A DNA stretch of 64,000 nucleotides. It comes from Stenopsyche tienmushanensis. Taxonomy: Eukaryota > Arthropoda > Insecta > Trichoptera > Stenopsychidae. Location of the stretch: assembly GCA_008973525.1 (NCBI GenBank), contig WACJ01000405.1, positions 1,922,001 to 1,986,000 of the forward strand, written 5' to 3'. Position numbers and translations under genes: made by a program. The notes under the pieces are model-generated. The model saw only the letters and a program-made list of their open reading frames with translations. It made no database searches and was not told the DNA's origin. Shown in pieces: positions 43,912 through 55,309 of the stretch (positions are counted from its first letter, which is position 1; each line of letters begins with the position of its first letter).

Positions 43912-44905
43912 AGCTTTCGTTGGTTATCTTCAAAAAGGAAAAAAAAACAGTCAACGGCGAATATTGTGCGAACTTGTTACAGCGTTTGAATGATGATTTT
44001 CTTTGTTAGATCGAGTACTTCTGGGAATACCCTCGTATATCTAGAACGGATCGATTAAAAATTAGCGTACGCTGAGCTTAAAAGCTACATCAATTGGGTA
44101 TCAAATCCGCTATAATTAGGCCGAGGTTGGGATTATATGGTGTATATTAATCGAAAACAATGTAAGATGTTTACCATGATGTTCGTGGGTAGCGAGCAAC
44201 CAGTACCGACTCATATAATATCGAATTTCGTTTTAATCAAGTGGGCAGAGAAAGTGGTGCTATTGACGACCACGCAGCCATGGTAACGCAGAAATATGGA
44301 TCGCGGAAGCTTCTTCATGGCAACGGAAGATGCTCTTTCACGGACGGGATCTTAGTTTTTATAATGGGTTTTTCGCCTCATCGAAGCCACGTGTCTGAAA
44401 TGGCATCCGGATGAGTGAAGAGGAGCGGAAGGATTGTGACGTTTCCTTCCCGGAAACTACCCCTGATATTCCCTCGTGAGTGACGTGTTTATACCAAGGT
44501 GTGAGAATCATCACGCCTTAGGGTCTTCTTGCTCAACAATAAAGCACCCCTATTCTGAATTAATAAACAAGTCTTCGCCATGAACAGGGAGTACTCTTGG
44601 CTTCAATAATTTAGCTACTTTCCTTTTGAAATTTTCATCCCCTATATTTTATGTATGGCAGTTACACATGGAAATATTTTGTTCGTCTTTAATAAAATGT
44701 AACAATATTTCCTTTTGTTCTAGTACCCCATAACGGATATGATAAACCCACACCGTGCTAAATTTGGTTCTTATTTCTATTAATATTTTCGTAGCCTGAC
44801 CTAATTTCAGCAACCATATGAAAATATATATTTTTTTTATATAAAATACATTAATTTAGTTTGTGACAAAAATGAATAATTATCATTCAAAACTACTTAA
44901 TATTA
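43912..44905. other. Sequence with no recognised element
   Basis: The part at 44040-44560 has higher complexity and G+C than most of the window (for example cagaaatatggatcgcggaa). It was examined for splice-bounded frames on both strands without a supportable result. Confidence 0.35.
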
Positions 44906-44914
44906 AGCATTTGA

Positions 44915-45040
44915 GTAGTGAGTTGATAGCACATAATATTTGTTCATTTCTTTTTCCAAACTCAACGAGCAAGAATGCTCATTATGAATTACTGGAATTT
45001 GATCGCAAATACGCGATTGTACTCATCAAAAGGCATCACC
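44915..45040 (+). mobile_element. TTAA-MITE family L, copy 4 (fragment)
   Basis: gagttgatagcacataatat, ttgttcatttc, aacgagcaagaatgctcatt, aatacgcgattgtactcatc, aaaagg; matches parts of copies 2 and 3. Fragmentary. Confidence 0.45.
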
Positions 45041-45399
45041 AGAACAAATGTTACCAATTCATCTCTCTCATGCTGTCCTGCACGATGAGCAGCCCTGATG
45101 ACCTCTGTTGAATTTATTCAAAAATAAAATTTAAACATCAAGATCCATTAAACGTGAAGATATTTTTGGATTCACCAATATGTCTTTCCTCTACCACTAC
45201 AAAAAAAATCCACTTTCGAGTCAAGAATCATTCGGCTTTCGCATACAAATTCATCGTTTTTCAAGGTCTTCTAAGATTTTGCAACAAAAGTTGCGCGAAA
45301 CATGCAAAAAAACGAGATAATTTGCAGTTAGGGTTTAGAATCATAGGATTTTAGTGCATTTGCTTTTGTAAATGTATTTTATATTTAACTAACGAGTAC

Positions 45400-45600
45400 C
45401 CGAGATGCGTTGCAATTTCATACGCGCTTAGTAATGATTTGAAAAGAAACGCAGTAGTACAGCTGCGTGGTTTATTGCCTTAGACCACGTGTAGCGCGGC
45501 AATACGCGCCAACATGGTGCATTCGTTAAACGTCTCAAAAAACAAATTCCGCCCCGAAACAATAGTTGTGTCAATAAAAAAAACCCTTTTTAGTAGTAGC
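45400..45600. repeat. Dispersed repeat H, copy 1
   Basis: gcgccaacatggtgcattcg, ttaaacgtctc and aaacaatagttgtgtcaat resemble 63390-63470 (gcgctaacatggtacatccg, ttaaacgcctt, aaacaatgcttgtatgaat). The upstream part has gagtacccgagatgcgttgc. Class unknown. Confidence 0.4.
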
Positions 45601-45743
45601 TAGTTCATCACATTCGGATGAACTACCTTACAACCCCAACGAAATGAGGTTGTTCGTTAATAGAGGGACCGCTGCAAAAAAAATGTAGATTTATATAGAG
45701 AAAAAGCCGGTATTGAAGTGTTCGTTAATGGAGGTTCGACTGC
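45601..45743. mobile_element. pogo/Tigger-like MITE end (second subfamily)
   Basis: It contains gttgttcgttaatagaggga and ends gttcgttaatggaggttcga, ctg. Inverted, this is CAGTCGAACCTCCATTAACG, a pogo/Tigger-type terminus. Only one full end is clear. Confidence 0.4.
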
Positions 45744-45771
45744 CTTTCAATTTCATGGTAAATATTATATC

Positions 45772-47130
45772 TACACAGGGTGTTTTTCACATGGACTGAC
45801 AATTTTTTTTAGGACTAGGGGGGTATTTTGCTACGATTCACACATAGTTTTTATGTCCTATGTGTCAGGGTTGTCGAAACACTTTTTTCGACATTTTGAA
45901 AAATACCCAAATGGTCACCTTTAAACCGTCATAACTTTTTTTAATCTAGGGTCGTAATAGCACGAAATAACTGTTTTTTTTTAAATTATTTTGATCTAAA
46001 TAAATTATTATTTTATGCAAATTATTTAAAGGAAATTACTTCAGAGCTTTCAAATTCAAATAAAATGTGCAAAACTTATAAATTCTTCAAACAAAAAAAC
46101 TAACAACTATTTGGAATTTAGTAGAGTTTCTAAATTATTCCCTTTCCAACGATATGTCACATGTCATATAAAACATTTAAATTTTAAAAGGTACAAGTTT
46201 TCCAGGGTCAGGGCTAAGAAAATATTTTTTATGCTAATTTTTTTATTAAATTTATTTACAACATTTCTTCAATTGGCCACCTCTGCTTCACATGCACGTA
46301 CAACACCTTTTTTTTAATTTTAAGTGTAGTTGTGTAAAATAGCATTTCCCCTTCCGTGTTTGCAAAGGCGACGATTATTCTTTTAATTACAATTTTTTGT
46401 GGGCACCTCTGTCGTGTAAATTAATTGTGTTGCGTCCCTGGATGAAGAAATCCAGTGGTGTCAGATCTGGAGACCGTGTGAGCCACGGAATAAGGCACGC
46501 CCCCAGGCAAAAAAAATCATTTACATTTATTCCTGACCCTGGCAAACTGATTCCTCTTCAAGTTTAACTACTTATCGAATGATTTGTATGACATGCATAT
46601 CGTTGGAAACGGCATAATCTAAAAAAAACTTTTTAAAACTAAATTAACCTCTTAAATGGGCGGGACGTATATATACGTCCAACATAAGCTGCATCGAAAT
46701 TGGTTAGTTTCATTGATTTTTTTATAAATTTTAAGCATCGTTAATAAAAATTAAAAGTATGAACTCACGCCAGGTGGGCAGGACGTATATATACGTCCAA
46801 ACGAAAATGTGCACGCCCACTATATGTTGTGTTTTTAAAAAGAAACTGTTAGTTTTTTAAAAAAAAAAATACTAATTAGCATTTTTCATTCGTCCGCACA
46901 TTTTTTGTGACTTTGGAAGCTTGGAACTGATTTTATTTAAGCCAATTGCATAAAATAATGATTTATTTAGATCAAAAAATATTAGCAAATACAAAAACAG
47001 CTTTTTGTGCTATTACAACAGATGAAAAAGTTATGAGGATTTAAAAGTATTTAAATGTGTGAAACGTAGCAAAAGGTCCCCCATATTCCTTAAAAAAATA
47101 ATTGTCGGTCCATGTGCAAAATACCCTTAT
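45772..47130. mobile_element. Family E element with very long terminal inverted repeats (about 1.35 kb)
   Basis: 45772-46060 pairs in inverse with 46870-47130: left gtgtttttcacatggactga, gtattttgctacgattcaca, gtaatagcacgaaataactg, ttgatctaaataaattatta; right inverse gtattttgcacatggaccga, ttttgctacgtttcacacat, gtaatagcacaaaaagctgt, ttgatctaaataaatcatta. The arms exceed 200 bp. Between them lie inverted blocks of ccagggtcagggctaagaaa type and one SPDLTPLDFF coding module (minus, 46446-46515: WLTRSPDLTPLDFF). A TTAA element is nested at 46645-46860. The 68-codon frame at 46111 lies inside the repeat and is not a gene. Confidence 0.65.
46645..46860. mobile_element. piggyBac-like MITE nested in the family E element
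   Basis: Starts ttaacctcttaaatgggcgg; GACGTATATATACGTC occurs at 46664-46679 and 46782-46797. Segments ctgcatcgaaattggtta and gaactcacgccaggtgggca match 2370-2385 and 2802-2820 of the piggyBac derivative, so this is a shorter deletion derivative of the same family. The right end (gaaactgttagttttttaa) is diverged. Confidence 0.65.
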
Positions 47131-47134
47131 TTAA

Positions 47135-48315
47135 TGTTGCTAAATAAATGCTTGCAAAAATAAGTGTGTAAAATATTTATGAGCGATCCCCTCGCGGGCC
47201 ATTGAGCCCTGCGTGATAAAAACAATGTTTTTTCGATAATAGAATTGATATTTTTCAATTTTTTAAAAGCGGTCGCATATTATTTTCATTGCACTACAGA
47301 TGTAGTAAAATTCCACGCTAACTGTTTATATTATATTATATTCTATTTTTATAAATAAATATTATTTTACCATTTCACATAAAGCTTCATTTTCCGGCAG
47401 ACTGTCAGTAGACTCGTGTATATAGTGAATTCTGAGAACTTGGGCTGTTACAGCTGTACAACCGATCAGCAACAAGTGTTTTCATCAATTCGCAGTAGTG
47501 CAGAACTAGCACATTCTTTCTCAGTTATTGGCATTTCTGAGAATCCGAGTTTTAGCAAATCGATGCCGATATTTTGACTATAATCTTTGAAATGAAAATC
47601 ATCCATTTTCAACGTTTATAATTTAATTGCTTGTATATAAATGTACATTTCGCAGCAAAAGATTCATCAATGCAAATGTTTTGGAAAGGACAAAATTCGG
47701 CTTTACACGTTTTTTTCTGGAATCTATTTTGATTTATTTTTATTTTCTCTATGGATAACTCAAGTGGGCACACCACATTGGCGTTCATACTCATCAAAGA
47801 CTTAATATTTAACCTATTATAATATTTTAAACATATCGCTTAAATTTAACTGAAAAATCTGTTTTCATCCAAAAATCTTGTTATAGTACATTCAGGTATC
47901 ATTAATCCAACAATTTTCATGTCATTCATCAATTGAGGGATCTATAAATATTGCAGACCTTCTTCGAAGAAGCATAACATTCTATTTGAATAAGGAGAAA
48001 TACTCATTAGACCAATTAAAATAGAATGTTATCAATCTTCTTGTTGTATACAAAAAACAGATAGTCGATATCAATTATTTATCAGATATCTTGAAAGACT
48101 AGCGAAAATAATTGGATATTAAATACACATTTTTTTGCAAGTCACTTCAAGACTGGAAATAGATAAAATATCATCATCATAGTGTAGCCAAAAACAGTCC
48201 ACTGCAGAACTATGGGCCTATTCATTATCACCGAGTTTTATATAAATGTGTCTAAATCTCAATATTACTGTTATAAATAGAACCGCAATAAATACAAATA
48301 AAGCTTTATTATTTA
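47135..48315. other. Sequence with no recognised element
   Basis: AT-rich, no supported feature. Confidence 0.45.
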
Positions 48316-48318
48316 TTA

Positions 48319-48388
48319 GGGTGTCCACCATGGCTATGATTAGATCTATGTTCGTTTGCGAAAGAAACTTATGGGACAAACTAATATT
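48319..48388 (-). mobile_element. mariner family A terminal fragments
   Basis: ttagggtgtccaccatggct joins one terminus directly to the opposite-end region (gatctatgttcgtttgcgaa, agaaacttatgggacaaact, aa). Internal deletion has left only about 70 bp. Confidence 0.6.
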
Positions 48389-48714
48389 TACAACATCGCC
48401 AGACTGATTTTCAATCTAATTTTATCAATGAAAATTGTACTAAAAAAATATAATATAACCAGGTCAAGTGTTACCCAATTACCATTTCGTTTATGCATTT
48501 ATTGTAAAAATACAACAGTTGAAAAAATTGGTAGATTTTGAGATCCTAATTATTTTTGAGCGACACATAAAATGTTTATTTGGACTATAATAATCATTAT
48601 TTCTTTAATTTATTATCTTCCCGCATTGGACAACTATTGGCAATTGGAGGAGATGTATTTAATCGAAAATCTGATTCATCACCGATTCTCTAAACTCTGA
48701 AAGTTCATATTGTA

Positions 48715-48785
48715 CAGTCAACCCTTCTATAGCGTCAAGATAGGGAGGAAAGCAAACAAAAGGAACGCTATAGGAGGGTTACCTG
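48715..48785. mobile_element. Minimal pogo-like MITE (71 bp)
   Basis: Starts CAGTCAACCCTTCTATAGCG after TA and ends ggaacgctataggagggtta, cctg, an inverted version of the same terminus. Essentially two terminal repeats with 25 bp between them. Confidence 0.6.
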
Positions 48786-48895
48786 TTTTTACATTAACTC
48801 AAATTTCTTATTATTTTACGGTTTTTATTACCTGTTTGCACTGTACAAGAAACATCATATTTACTTCCATCAACTAACGCTAATATTTTTAATTT

Positions 48896-49690
48896 AACCT
48901 TCAGTTCTCACTTCAAACAATACAACTGTCAGTTTTAATCTGTCAAGTGCCAGGGTTTTCAATAGTTTAGGGGTAACCCTAAAGCATCGAGTGTTTCGTC
49001 GATTAGTCTGAATCTGATTTTGGAAGTCAAGCAACTTGGCCGCTGAAAATGCAAGCTCAGCCTCCACACTCGTTGGAAGTATCGTCATCAGGTATTTAAA
49101 TTCTAGTTCGGGTTGATGACCATGTGAGCCACCATTTTCGTATAACAACATCAATGTGACTAATAAAATTCCCTTCTGCTGAGACACGGACTGAAACTCG
49201 CAAAATTCCCGATTTCCCGACAAATTATTTATTTCCTTCGCTGCAGATGAATACTTATATACTATAATACTTTGATGTGATTCGTAATTATATTGCGGAG
49301 TAACAAAAAAAATTTGAACCCCGTATCTATTATATTTGATATTGATATTCCCATTATTAGAGGCGAGGTGTAGTAAATACATCACCGGTAGGGAAAGTTT
49401 AATTTAACAATTTTAAAAACATATATGTACTCTATATATTTATACATAGATTAGACAGTTACTGCCCTTGGGCGCCGCCTAAGCTCGCCAATTAGTAATT
49501 ACGCCACTGTTTCCAAGCGTCCAGATTTCGGCGAGAATGTCTCGATTTAATAGCCTTCATCGTGTTGATAAGGTGTGCGATTTCTGTTAGATAAAAATTT
49601 CAATCCCGAATTTTTCGAGATTACGTTTACTAATCCCGGGATTCTTGAGCATCTAAAACTGTCTGTGATTCCCTGATTGGATTCCCTAAT
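48896..49690 (-). mobile_element. hAT family D, copy 4
   Basis: The minus strand starts with tagggaatccaatcaggg near 49690 and is collinear with copies 1-3. It then encodes PELEFKYLMTILPTSVEAE and LAFSAAKLLDFQ. Here a frameshift moves it out of the RLNDETLDAL frame, which remains visible in another frame as IDETLDAL. The 163-codon open frame on this strand fuses non-coding hAT sequence to the broken dimerisation domain. The MITE target GTCTAATC is intact at 49449-49456. Confidence 0.7.
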
Positions 49691-49699
49691 CGTGTCTGC

Positions 49700-50135
49700 A
49701 TACATTTTATTTCGGGTATAAATTTTTAGATTGTAAGAAGATCATATATCTTATAATTTTAATATTTATTTTGTTGTCATCTGTTGATAATTGATGTGAT
49801 TACTCTCTATTTTGTACTTCATGAAAAAAAAAATCGTTTAAATATTGTTATATTTTATAGAACCAACTGAATCTGGCAAAGCTACGACGTTTTAAGTGAT
49901 AACCCTTTATTTGAATCCTATATGTTGTATATTGTTGTTCCCCCGTCTGTCTTGATTTTAAACGATATTATTCTAGAATATGTTTTGAATTGAAGATGTA
50001 TTTTATTCATTCGATATTTTTCTACAATATAAGAATACCAACGTTATGAAAATTTGTCTGACTTCAAAACATCGGAAGGGTAAAGTGGATACCTTGAATT
50101 TTTGAACAGGTCAAAAATAACTTCCAGATAAACGG
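49700..50135. other. Sequence with no recognised element
   Basis: AT-rich, no supported feature. Confidence 0.4.
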
Positions 50136-50138
50136 ATC

Positions 50139-50345
50139 CTATCGTGGAATAACACGTGCCCGATTTTCCCGGTTATATAAGTACATTTGATCTTCGTTCT
50201 GATTTAATGCCCATCCGAAGGTCGCAAGCCCACGTTCCTGACAGCTCCTCCATGTGGAGCCTTTTTTCTTCGGCGGGAATAATAATTTTAATGGTCCAGA
50301 CTGGATGCTGCGATTCGCTTTAATCTCGTCAACGTCAGCAAACAT
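50139..50345 (-). CDS. Hypothetical 68-codon open frame, not recognised
   Basis: Minus-strand ATG-initiated frame, MFADVDEIKANRSIQ and PLKLLFPPKKKGSTWRSC, ending VIPR-stop. The composition is more protein-like than most chance frames here (Trp, Cys, charged residues; balanced codons) and it resembles no transposon in the window. There is no obvious splice site or partner. It could be a small gene, an exon, or chance in a G+C-richer intergenic block upstream of the host gene. Confidence 0.2.
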   Translation of the reverse strand: MFADVDEIKANRSIQSGPLKLLFPPKKKGSTWRSCQERGLATFGWALNQNEDQMYLYNRENRARVIPR

Positions 50346-50939
50346 GCCGAAACGAGATTAGGAGTTAAGGAGATTAGCATCAATTAAAAACTGCAGACTC
50401 GACGCTACATAATAAATATTGATTACGGGCGTACCATTAACAGCCCGACGATATCAACGACGTTATGATGAAAGAGGAGCTAACGACGTAATTCGATAAC
50501 ATTTCTATTAAGCTCGAGCCAATAAATTCGAATCGTTGATGAATTCGACATTGAGTGATTAATATCGCAAATTTGGAGCGATAAAATCGGAATGCTATTT
50601 TAAAAAAGGGGTAGACAAGGCAGTTAACTTTAAAAGACAATTGCCTAATTTTCTTGTACTCAGTGTACAATATCCATTTAAATTAATTTTATTGTATCAA
50701 AAACGTTTTTATAATGCCCAAAAACAATCCCCTGTAAATTAAAGCATGTCTCTGCATTTTGTGAACAGTCTCCCTGTTATATTTTAAATTACGGGCCACG
50801 TAGTCTACAGCAAAAACTATTGCGTTAATACATGCTACGAAACTTAAGCGACCTGGAATTTGTTTAGTGTGCGTTGCAACCTGACAGCCGTCAGTCCTCT
50901 GATAACAATTATTTTTTAGTTTATATTGTTACGTGGAGG

Positions 50940-51580
50940 GCTAATATTCGGAGGAAAGTAATTAAATTTAAAAAATCATTGTGTTTGCGGCGAACTATAA
51001 TTTCACAGACCTAAAATATCTGGGATCGACCTTATCTAAGAACAATAGAGCTGGGAATGCGTCCGTGGCCAATTCGTGGAACCGGGGGCTATTCAAACCC
51101 TGGAATTTTGACGGGCCTGGCCTCGAGGATTACCACGAAAATATAATTAATCCTCGGCAAGACGTCTGATTGGTGCATTTTTGGACGCCAAAGCGTCTGG
51201 AAGGTGTGGAAAGATAGGGTCGTCCGCCACAGTACTGATGGTCTTCAGCAGTTGGTTATCGGGACTTCGATTTAACCTGATTAGCCATACTTTCCGCCTT
51301 TTTGTTTCGTGTCCACTCATAAACTCCGTCTGCTTCGTTTATTTATCTTTCAATACATGCGTTGCCCCAGCATTTAGTCTTTAATCTCCCTGCGGAGCTC
51401 CTGTTCCTGAATCCTGTCACCGAAATGTTAAAGAATCCCTGTACATCACCGTACTGTGGTCGTTTTGGAGCGATCACTCGCGGGCTTAAGCGCCTCTCCG
51501 GTGCGAATCTCGCGTCTGAAGAACGCGGTTATCAAATCGCAGCGACGGAAATAACGGACCGCCTTGTGTCAGCAAGGGGT
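50940..51580. other. G+C-richer unassigned block
   Basis: Richer in G+C and more complex than its surroundings, with overlapping open frames of 62, 67 and 93 codons on the plus strand (50981, 51181, 51362). None shows a recognisable motif or convincing splice signals. Single-copy within the window, so a conserved regulatory or exonic segment is possible but unproven. Confidence 0.25.
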
Positions 51581-51644
51581 TTACGTTACAATATTATATA
51601 TTTTATGTATATCGTAGAAATTTTATTTTATTATTATAGATGAA

Positions 51645-52075
51645 TAATTCCTATGCACGGCGAAGTAACATAACTTAATTATATTTTATGCTACACTATA
51701 ATGAAATCCAAATAAACAGTCCCCTGCACCATAACATGTCAAATATGGATATATAGGTTTGTGATCGTAATTAAATAAGATCGACTAAGAAGAAGACGAA
51801 ATCCATGCAACATTTCTAAAGCTCTATGATAATAAAATCCAAATACTTAGATTCGATCAAGGCAATGTTCAAAGAAACTCCCTAATCCAAATCTACTTTT
51901 AAAAGAAAAAATAATATTCCATAAATTTGATTCATCTTTATTTTGATCATTGAAACTGCAGAGATTAAATTTGAATACAAGTAAAATATTTCCCTTACTG
52001 TACTAAAAAAACACCCGCGCGCTACCATGATATGTATTTGGTACACCATATGAAATTCTTAAGCCAGTATCTATT
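51645..52075. other. Sequence with no recognised element
   Basis: AT-rich, no supported feature. Confidence 0.4.
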
Positions 52076-52078
52076 ATA

Positions 52079-52580
52079 TTAGGTTGTCCCATAAGTTTCA
52101 TTCGCAAATGAACACAGATCTAATCATAGTCATGGTTGAAGAAAAACCGCAATATAGTGTTCGCGAAATAGCTAACAAGTTAGAAATTCCACGAACATTC
52201 GTCCATAATCATCTGACAAAATTGGGCTACATAAATCGTTGAGATGTGTGGCTTCCTCCTGAACTGACTGACTCAAATAAACTTCAGCGTATTTCAACAT
52301 GCGATCTTCTTCTCCAACGACATAATAGCCAACCTTTTTTGAAGAGACTTGTCACTGGAGGTGAAAGTTGGATACTCTATGAGAATATCCAACGTAAACG
52401 GTCTTGGACCAAGGGTACAGAAGCTTTAACTGTAGCTAAACCTGGCCTACATCCAAATAAATTTTCGCTATGCATTTCATGGGACTGGAAGGGGGTAGTT
52501 TATTATGAGCTACTTCAGCAAGGTGATACAATAAATTCAACAAAGTATTGTTTCCAACTAGACAATCTGAAGGCAATGGA
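52079..52580 (+). mobile_element. mariner family A, 3'-truncated copy
   Basis: The left terminus TTAGGTTGTCCCATAAGTTT follows TA (52077-52078). The transposase then reads MVEEKPQYSVREIANKLE, a stop, DVWLPPELTDSNKLQR, LVTGGESWILYEN (first catalytic Asp changed to Gly: TGGES instead of TGDES), TKGTEALTVAKPGLHP and WDWKGVVYYELLQQGDTIN. The match stops near 52580, before the second and third catalytic residues. Confidence 0.82.
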
Positions 52581-52589
52581 TAAATTTAT

Positions 52590-53710
52590 AGTTCATCTAT
52601 AGTTTTCTTTATTAATCAGGTATATATCTATTTCTTTGATAAGATTGGATCAAGATATAAGCAAAAAAGTGGCCTGGGCGACTTTCTTATGCCGGCTTGT
52701 CCAGTTTCCTGAGAAACGCCCAAATACTGAGATTTAAAGAGATTTTAAAATAATGGTGATTTTACCCTTCGTCCAAAAAAAAATCCTATTCCTAATCTTA
52801 TTCAAAAATACCTGGAAATCACCATATAAAAATCCATTATCCATACCTTCGATATTTAAATTAAAATACAAAACTGTAATGAAACTCTTCGAAATCCCCA
52901 AATTCGCATACAATATAAGATTTAAATCGTTTGAATATTTTGAATTGATTTTCCGCCAATCTAAAGCAATATTCGGCAGCAATATCGCGTATTAAAATCA
53001 AATAATATTAACATTGTCGTACGACAAAAGCCTTTGTGTAAATACTGTAATCCTTGCTCTATAAATAACGCTCTAAATAAAAGCAATCAATCGAGCCCTA
53101 CAAATATGCGGACCATTTTATTAGACAAAATTCAGAGAAGTTCCCAATAACAATTTTACTTGAGCTTCCAATTGAGTGGACGTAATAAAATGTCTTAAAT
53201 GTCATCATTATATAAGATTGAGGATCAATTCTGTGCTATACAATACGTATAAATACTGTAATAAACCTGTAAATTTCATGACAAAAATTATGTTTTACGC
53301 CCCAATTTCAAATTGAGAATCGAGAATGATTGACTATTGCAAATTCATATTATGATCTGATAAAATCTTTGTTTTTTTTGCGGTCACTCACTGCTCCAAA
53401 TTATGCAAAGCAAAAACGCGATTAACGAGAGTCTTCGAAAAGCCCAAATTCTTCGTTTAATTGCTTTACTTATACAATGGAAGTGCTTCTAAATTATTTC
53501 TATTTCGCTTTTTAAACATCTTAAACATTCTATATGAAATACTGTATATCATACATGCGAAAATACCAAGAATAAATTCGGACGATTTTTTTAAGATTAC
53601 AAAATATTCATTAACAGATGACAACATAATAAACATTAAATTATTAATGAATTAATCCTCAATATAGATCGAATTATTATAAACAGTAAAAAGTCACATA
53701 AATCAATTAT
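52590..53710. other. Sequence with no recognised element
   Basis: AT-rich; opposing open frames of about 80 codons near 52734-52995 are mirror frames in low-complexity sequence. Confidence 0.4.
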
Positions 53711-53711
53711 A

Positions 53712-54110
53712 CAGGTTGTTAGGGGTTTTTTGCCACGTTTCAAACATAGGTCCATAAAATTCTTAAATAGTTATTTTGCACATCCCCAGATAATTACATC
53801 CAGTGGTGTCAGATCTAGAGACCGTGCGAGCTACGGAATAGAAGATATCCAGTGGTGTCAGGTCTGGAGAGCGTGCAAAAAAGCATAAATTAAGCATAAA
53901 AATTATTTTCTTAGACCTAACCCTGGCAAACTGGTACTTCTAAGCACCCTGGCAAACTGGTAACTAAACTAAGTACAAAAAAGGCTAGGCCTTACATAGG
54001 AAAAATGAAGATGCGTTCCATGGATTTTAAAACCCGCATAACCTTGAAACAGCTGTATAAAATATATCCAAAGTGGCATAAAACATTTTTTTTGGTAACA
54101 TTTAAATAAT
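53712..54110 (-). mobile_element. Family E fragment with duplicated module
   Basis: The left part (gggttttttgccacgtttca, aacataggt) resembles the family E terminal region. 53797-53870 has two units of tccagtggtgtcagatctag and tccagtggtgtcaggtctgg about 53 bp apart, encoding SPDLTPLD on the minus strand. The downstream ttttcttagacctaaccctg, gcaaactggtac block is also partly duplicated. Confidence 0.5.
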
Positions 54111-54239
54111 GTTTTGCATCATTGGTAAAATTTTAAGGTTGTTTGACATCTGGCATCTCAAATGCCAGACATTCACTAGGAAAATACTAATTATTTTAAT
54201 TACGAGCAATATAATTTATGCAGTCTCAAATTATATATT

Positions 54240-54363
54240 TTCTGTCTCCCGAACAGCGCTACGTTCTCTCTCTGCCTCTATCTGTTCGAGCTCAATGTAA
54301 AAGAGTGCTCTTTCCAAATAAGTGGAGGGGGATCGCAGGGTCTCCGTTACTACTCCTTTTGGG
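54240..54363 (-). mobile_element. TTAA MITE family P, terminal fragment
   Basis: tgtctcccgaacagcgctac, gctcaatgtaaaagagtgct, ctttccaaataagtggaggg, ggatcgcagggtctccgtta; it ends ctccttttggggttaa with TTAA at 54364-54367. This is the left end of family P in inverse orientation. The overlapping 62-63 codon frames are repeat by-products. Confidence 0.6.
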
Positions 54364-54369
54364 GTTAAT

Positions 54370-55210
54370 AAATACGAGAATGGTTGACTGGATGTTTATT
54401 TTTTAAAAAAATAGTCGAAATCGAATACAAATTCAATGCGTTTAAAGGCTATCGCTCTCTATTCAGTGGCATTGTTGCGTGGATTCAACGATGTCCTGAA
54501 ATATTAATCGGTCCCTCAGTTAAGAAACGAGTTTTGAGTTTAAACTTTTGAGGAAGAATGAATAATATATGAACCGTACTGGGGGGATAAATTCTGAAAC
54601 ATGACCAAGAAAAACGATCAGAGATGAAAAATATTTTTCTTCAGAGTCATGAATAATACAATGTTTCAGGTCACATGGAACGAAATTTCGGCAGTGAAAA
54701 GTTCGCTTTTCCTTAAAATCACATATTTTTAACGCAATAGAAGGCAATTTCGGATTGCGCACGAAGATAAAATTTGTAATAAATAAAATCGCGAGGAAAA
54801 ATAAGGTGAAAATATCTCTTCCATCAACAAGACCTGATTGAAATACATTTTCACGTGACTGTGATAGTACAAAAATATTCCATATCATCTAAATTGACAT
54901 TGAAGATCGCACATAACTTCTAAAAACGAATAAAAGAACATCATGCACGAATACTGTGTGTAATATTAATATTCGAATTCCATGACACAAAGGATCCTTT
55001 ATTAAAATTCAAGCTTAGTTCAATTAACAGATACAAAGTGTCTGCAATATCAGCGTTTCATGTCGTCCTTGCTTTATGCATATATTAAATCGTGAGTTAT
55101 TATGTTCATCAACTTGAAAAGAAGACAATGGTGAAACCTTGATTTCATTCAAAATCTACTCTTTAATGTCTTGGTTTTTTTGCTTGGCTATTTTCGATGC
55201 GCCTTCATAT
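54370..55210. other. Sequence with no recognised element
   Basis: The 122-codon minus-strand open frame at 54520-54888 begins downstream of no visible promoter or splice signal and shows no motif; it may be chance. Confidence 0.35.
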
Positions 55211-55214
55211 GATC

Positions 55215-55304
55215 ACAGATCTAATCATAGCCATGGCTGAAGAAAACCCGCGATATACTGTTCGCGAAATAGCTAACAAGTTAGAAATTCCACGAACATC
55301 CGTC
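55215..55304 (+). mobile_element. mariner family A fragment (90 bp)
   Basis: Encodes MAEENPRYTVREIANKLEIP and RTSV, the transposase N-terminal helix-turn-helix, nearly identical to 16762 and 52130. Both sides truncated. Confidence 0.75.
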
Positions 55305-55309
55305 GTTAT

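Noticed and set aside
45772..47130. CRISPR-like or satellite array because of repeated blocks
   Set aside because: The repeats are two long inverted arms and a few internal modules, not regularly spaced direct repeats with spacers.
48894..49385. 163-codon minus-strand open frame as a gene
   Set aside because: It runs from non-coding hAT-D sequence into a frameshifted dimerisation domain; three other copies show the same DNA without this frame.
54520..54888. 122-codon minus-strand open frame as a gene or exon
   Set aside because: No recognisable domain, no convincing splice sites or promoter; length is within what chance can give in 64 kb. Left as unassigned sequence.
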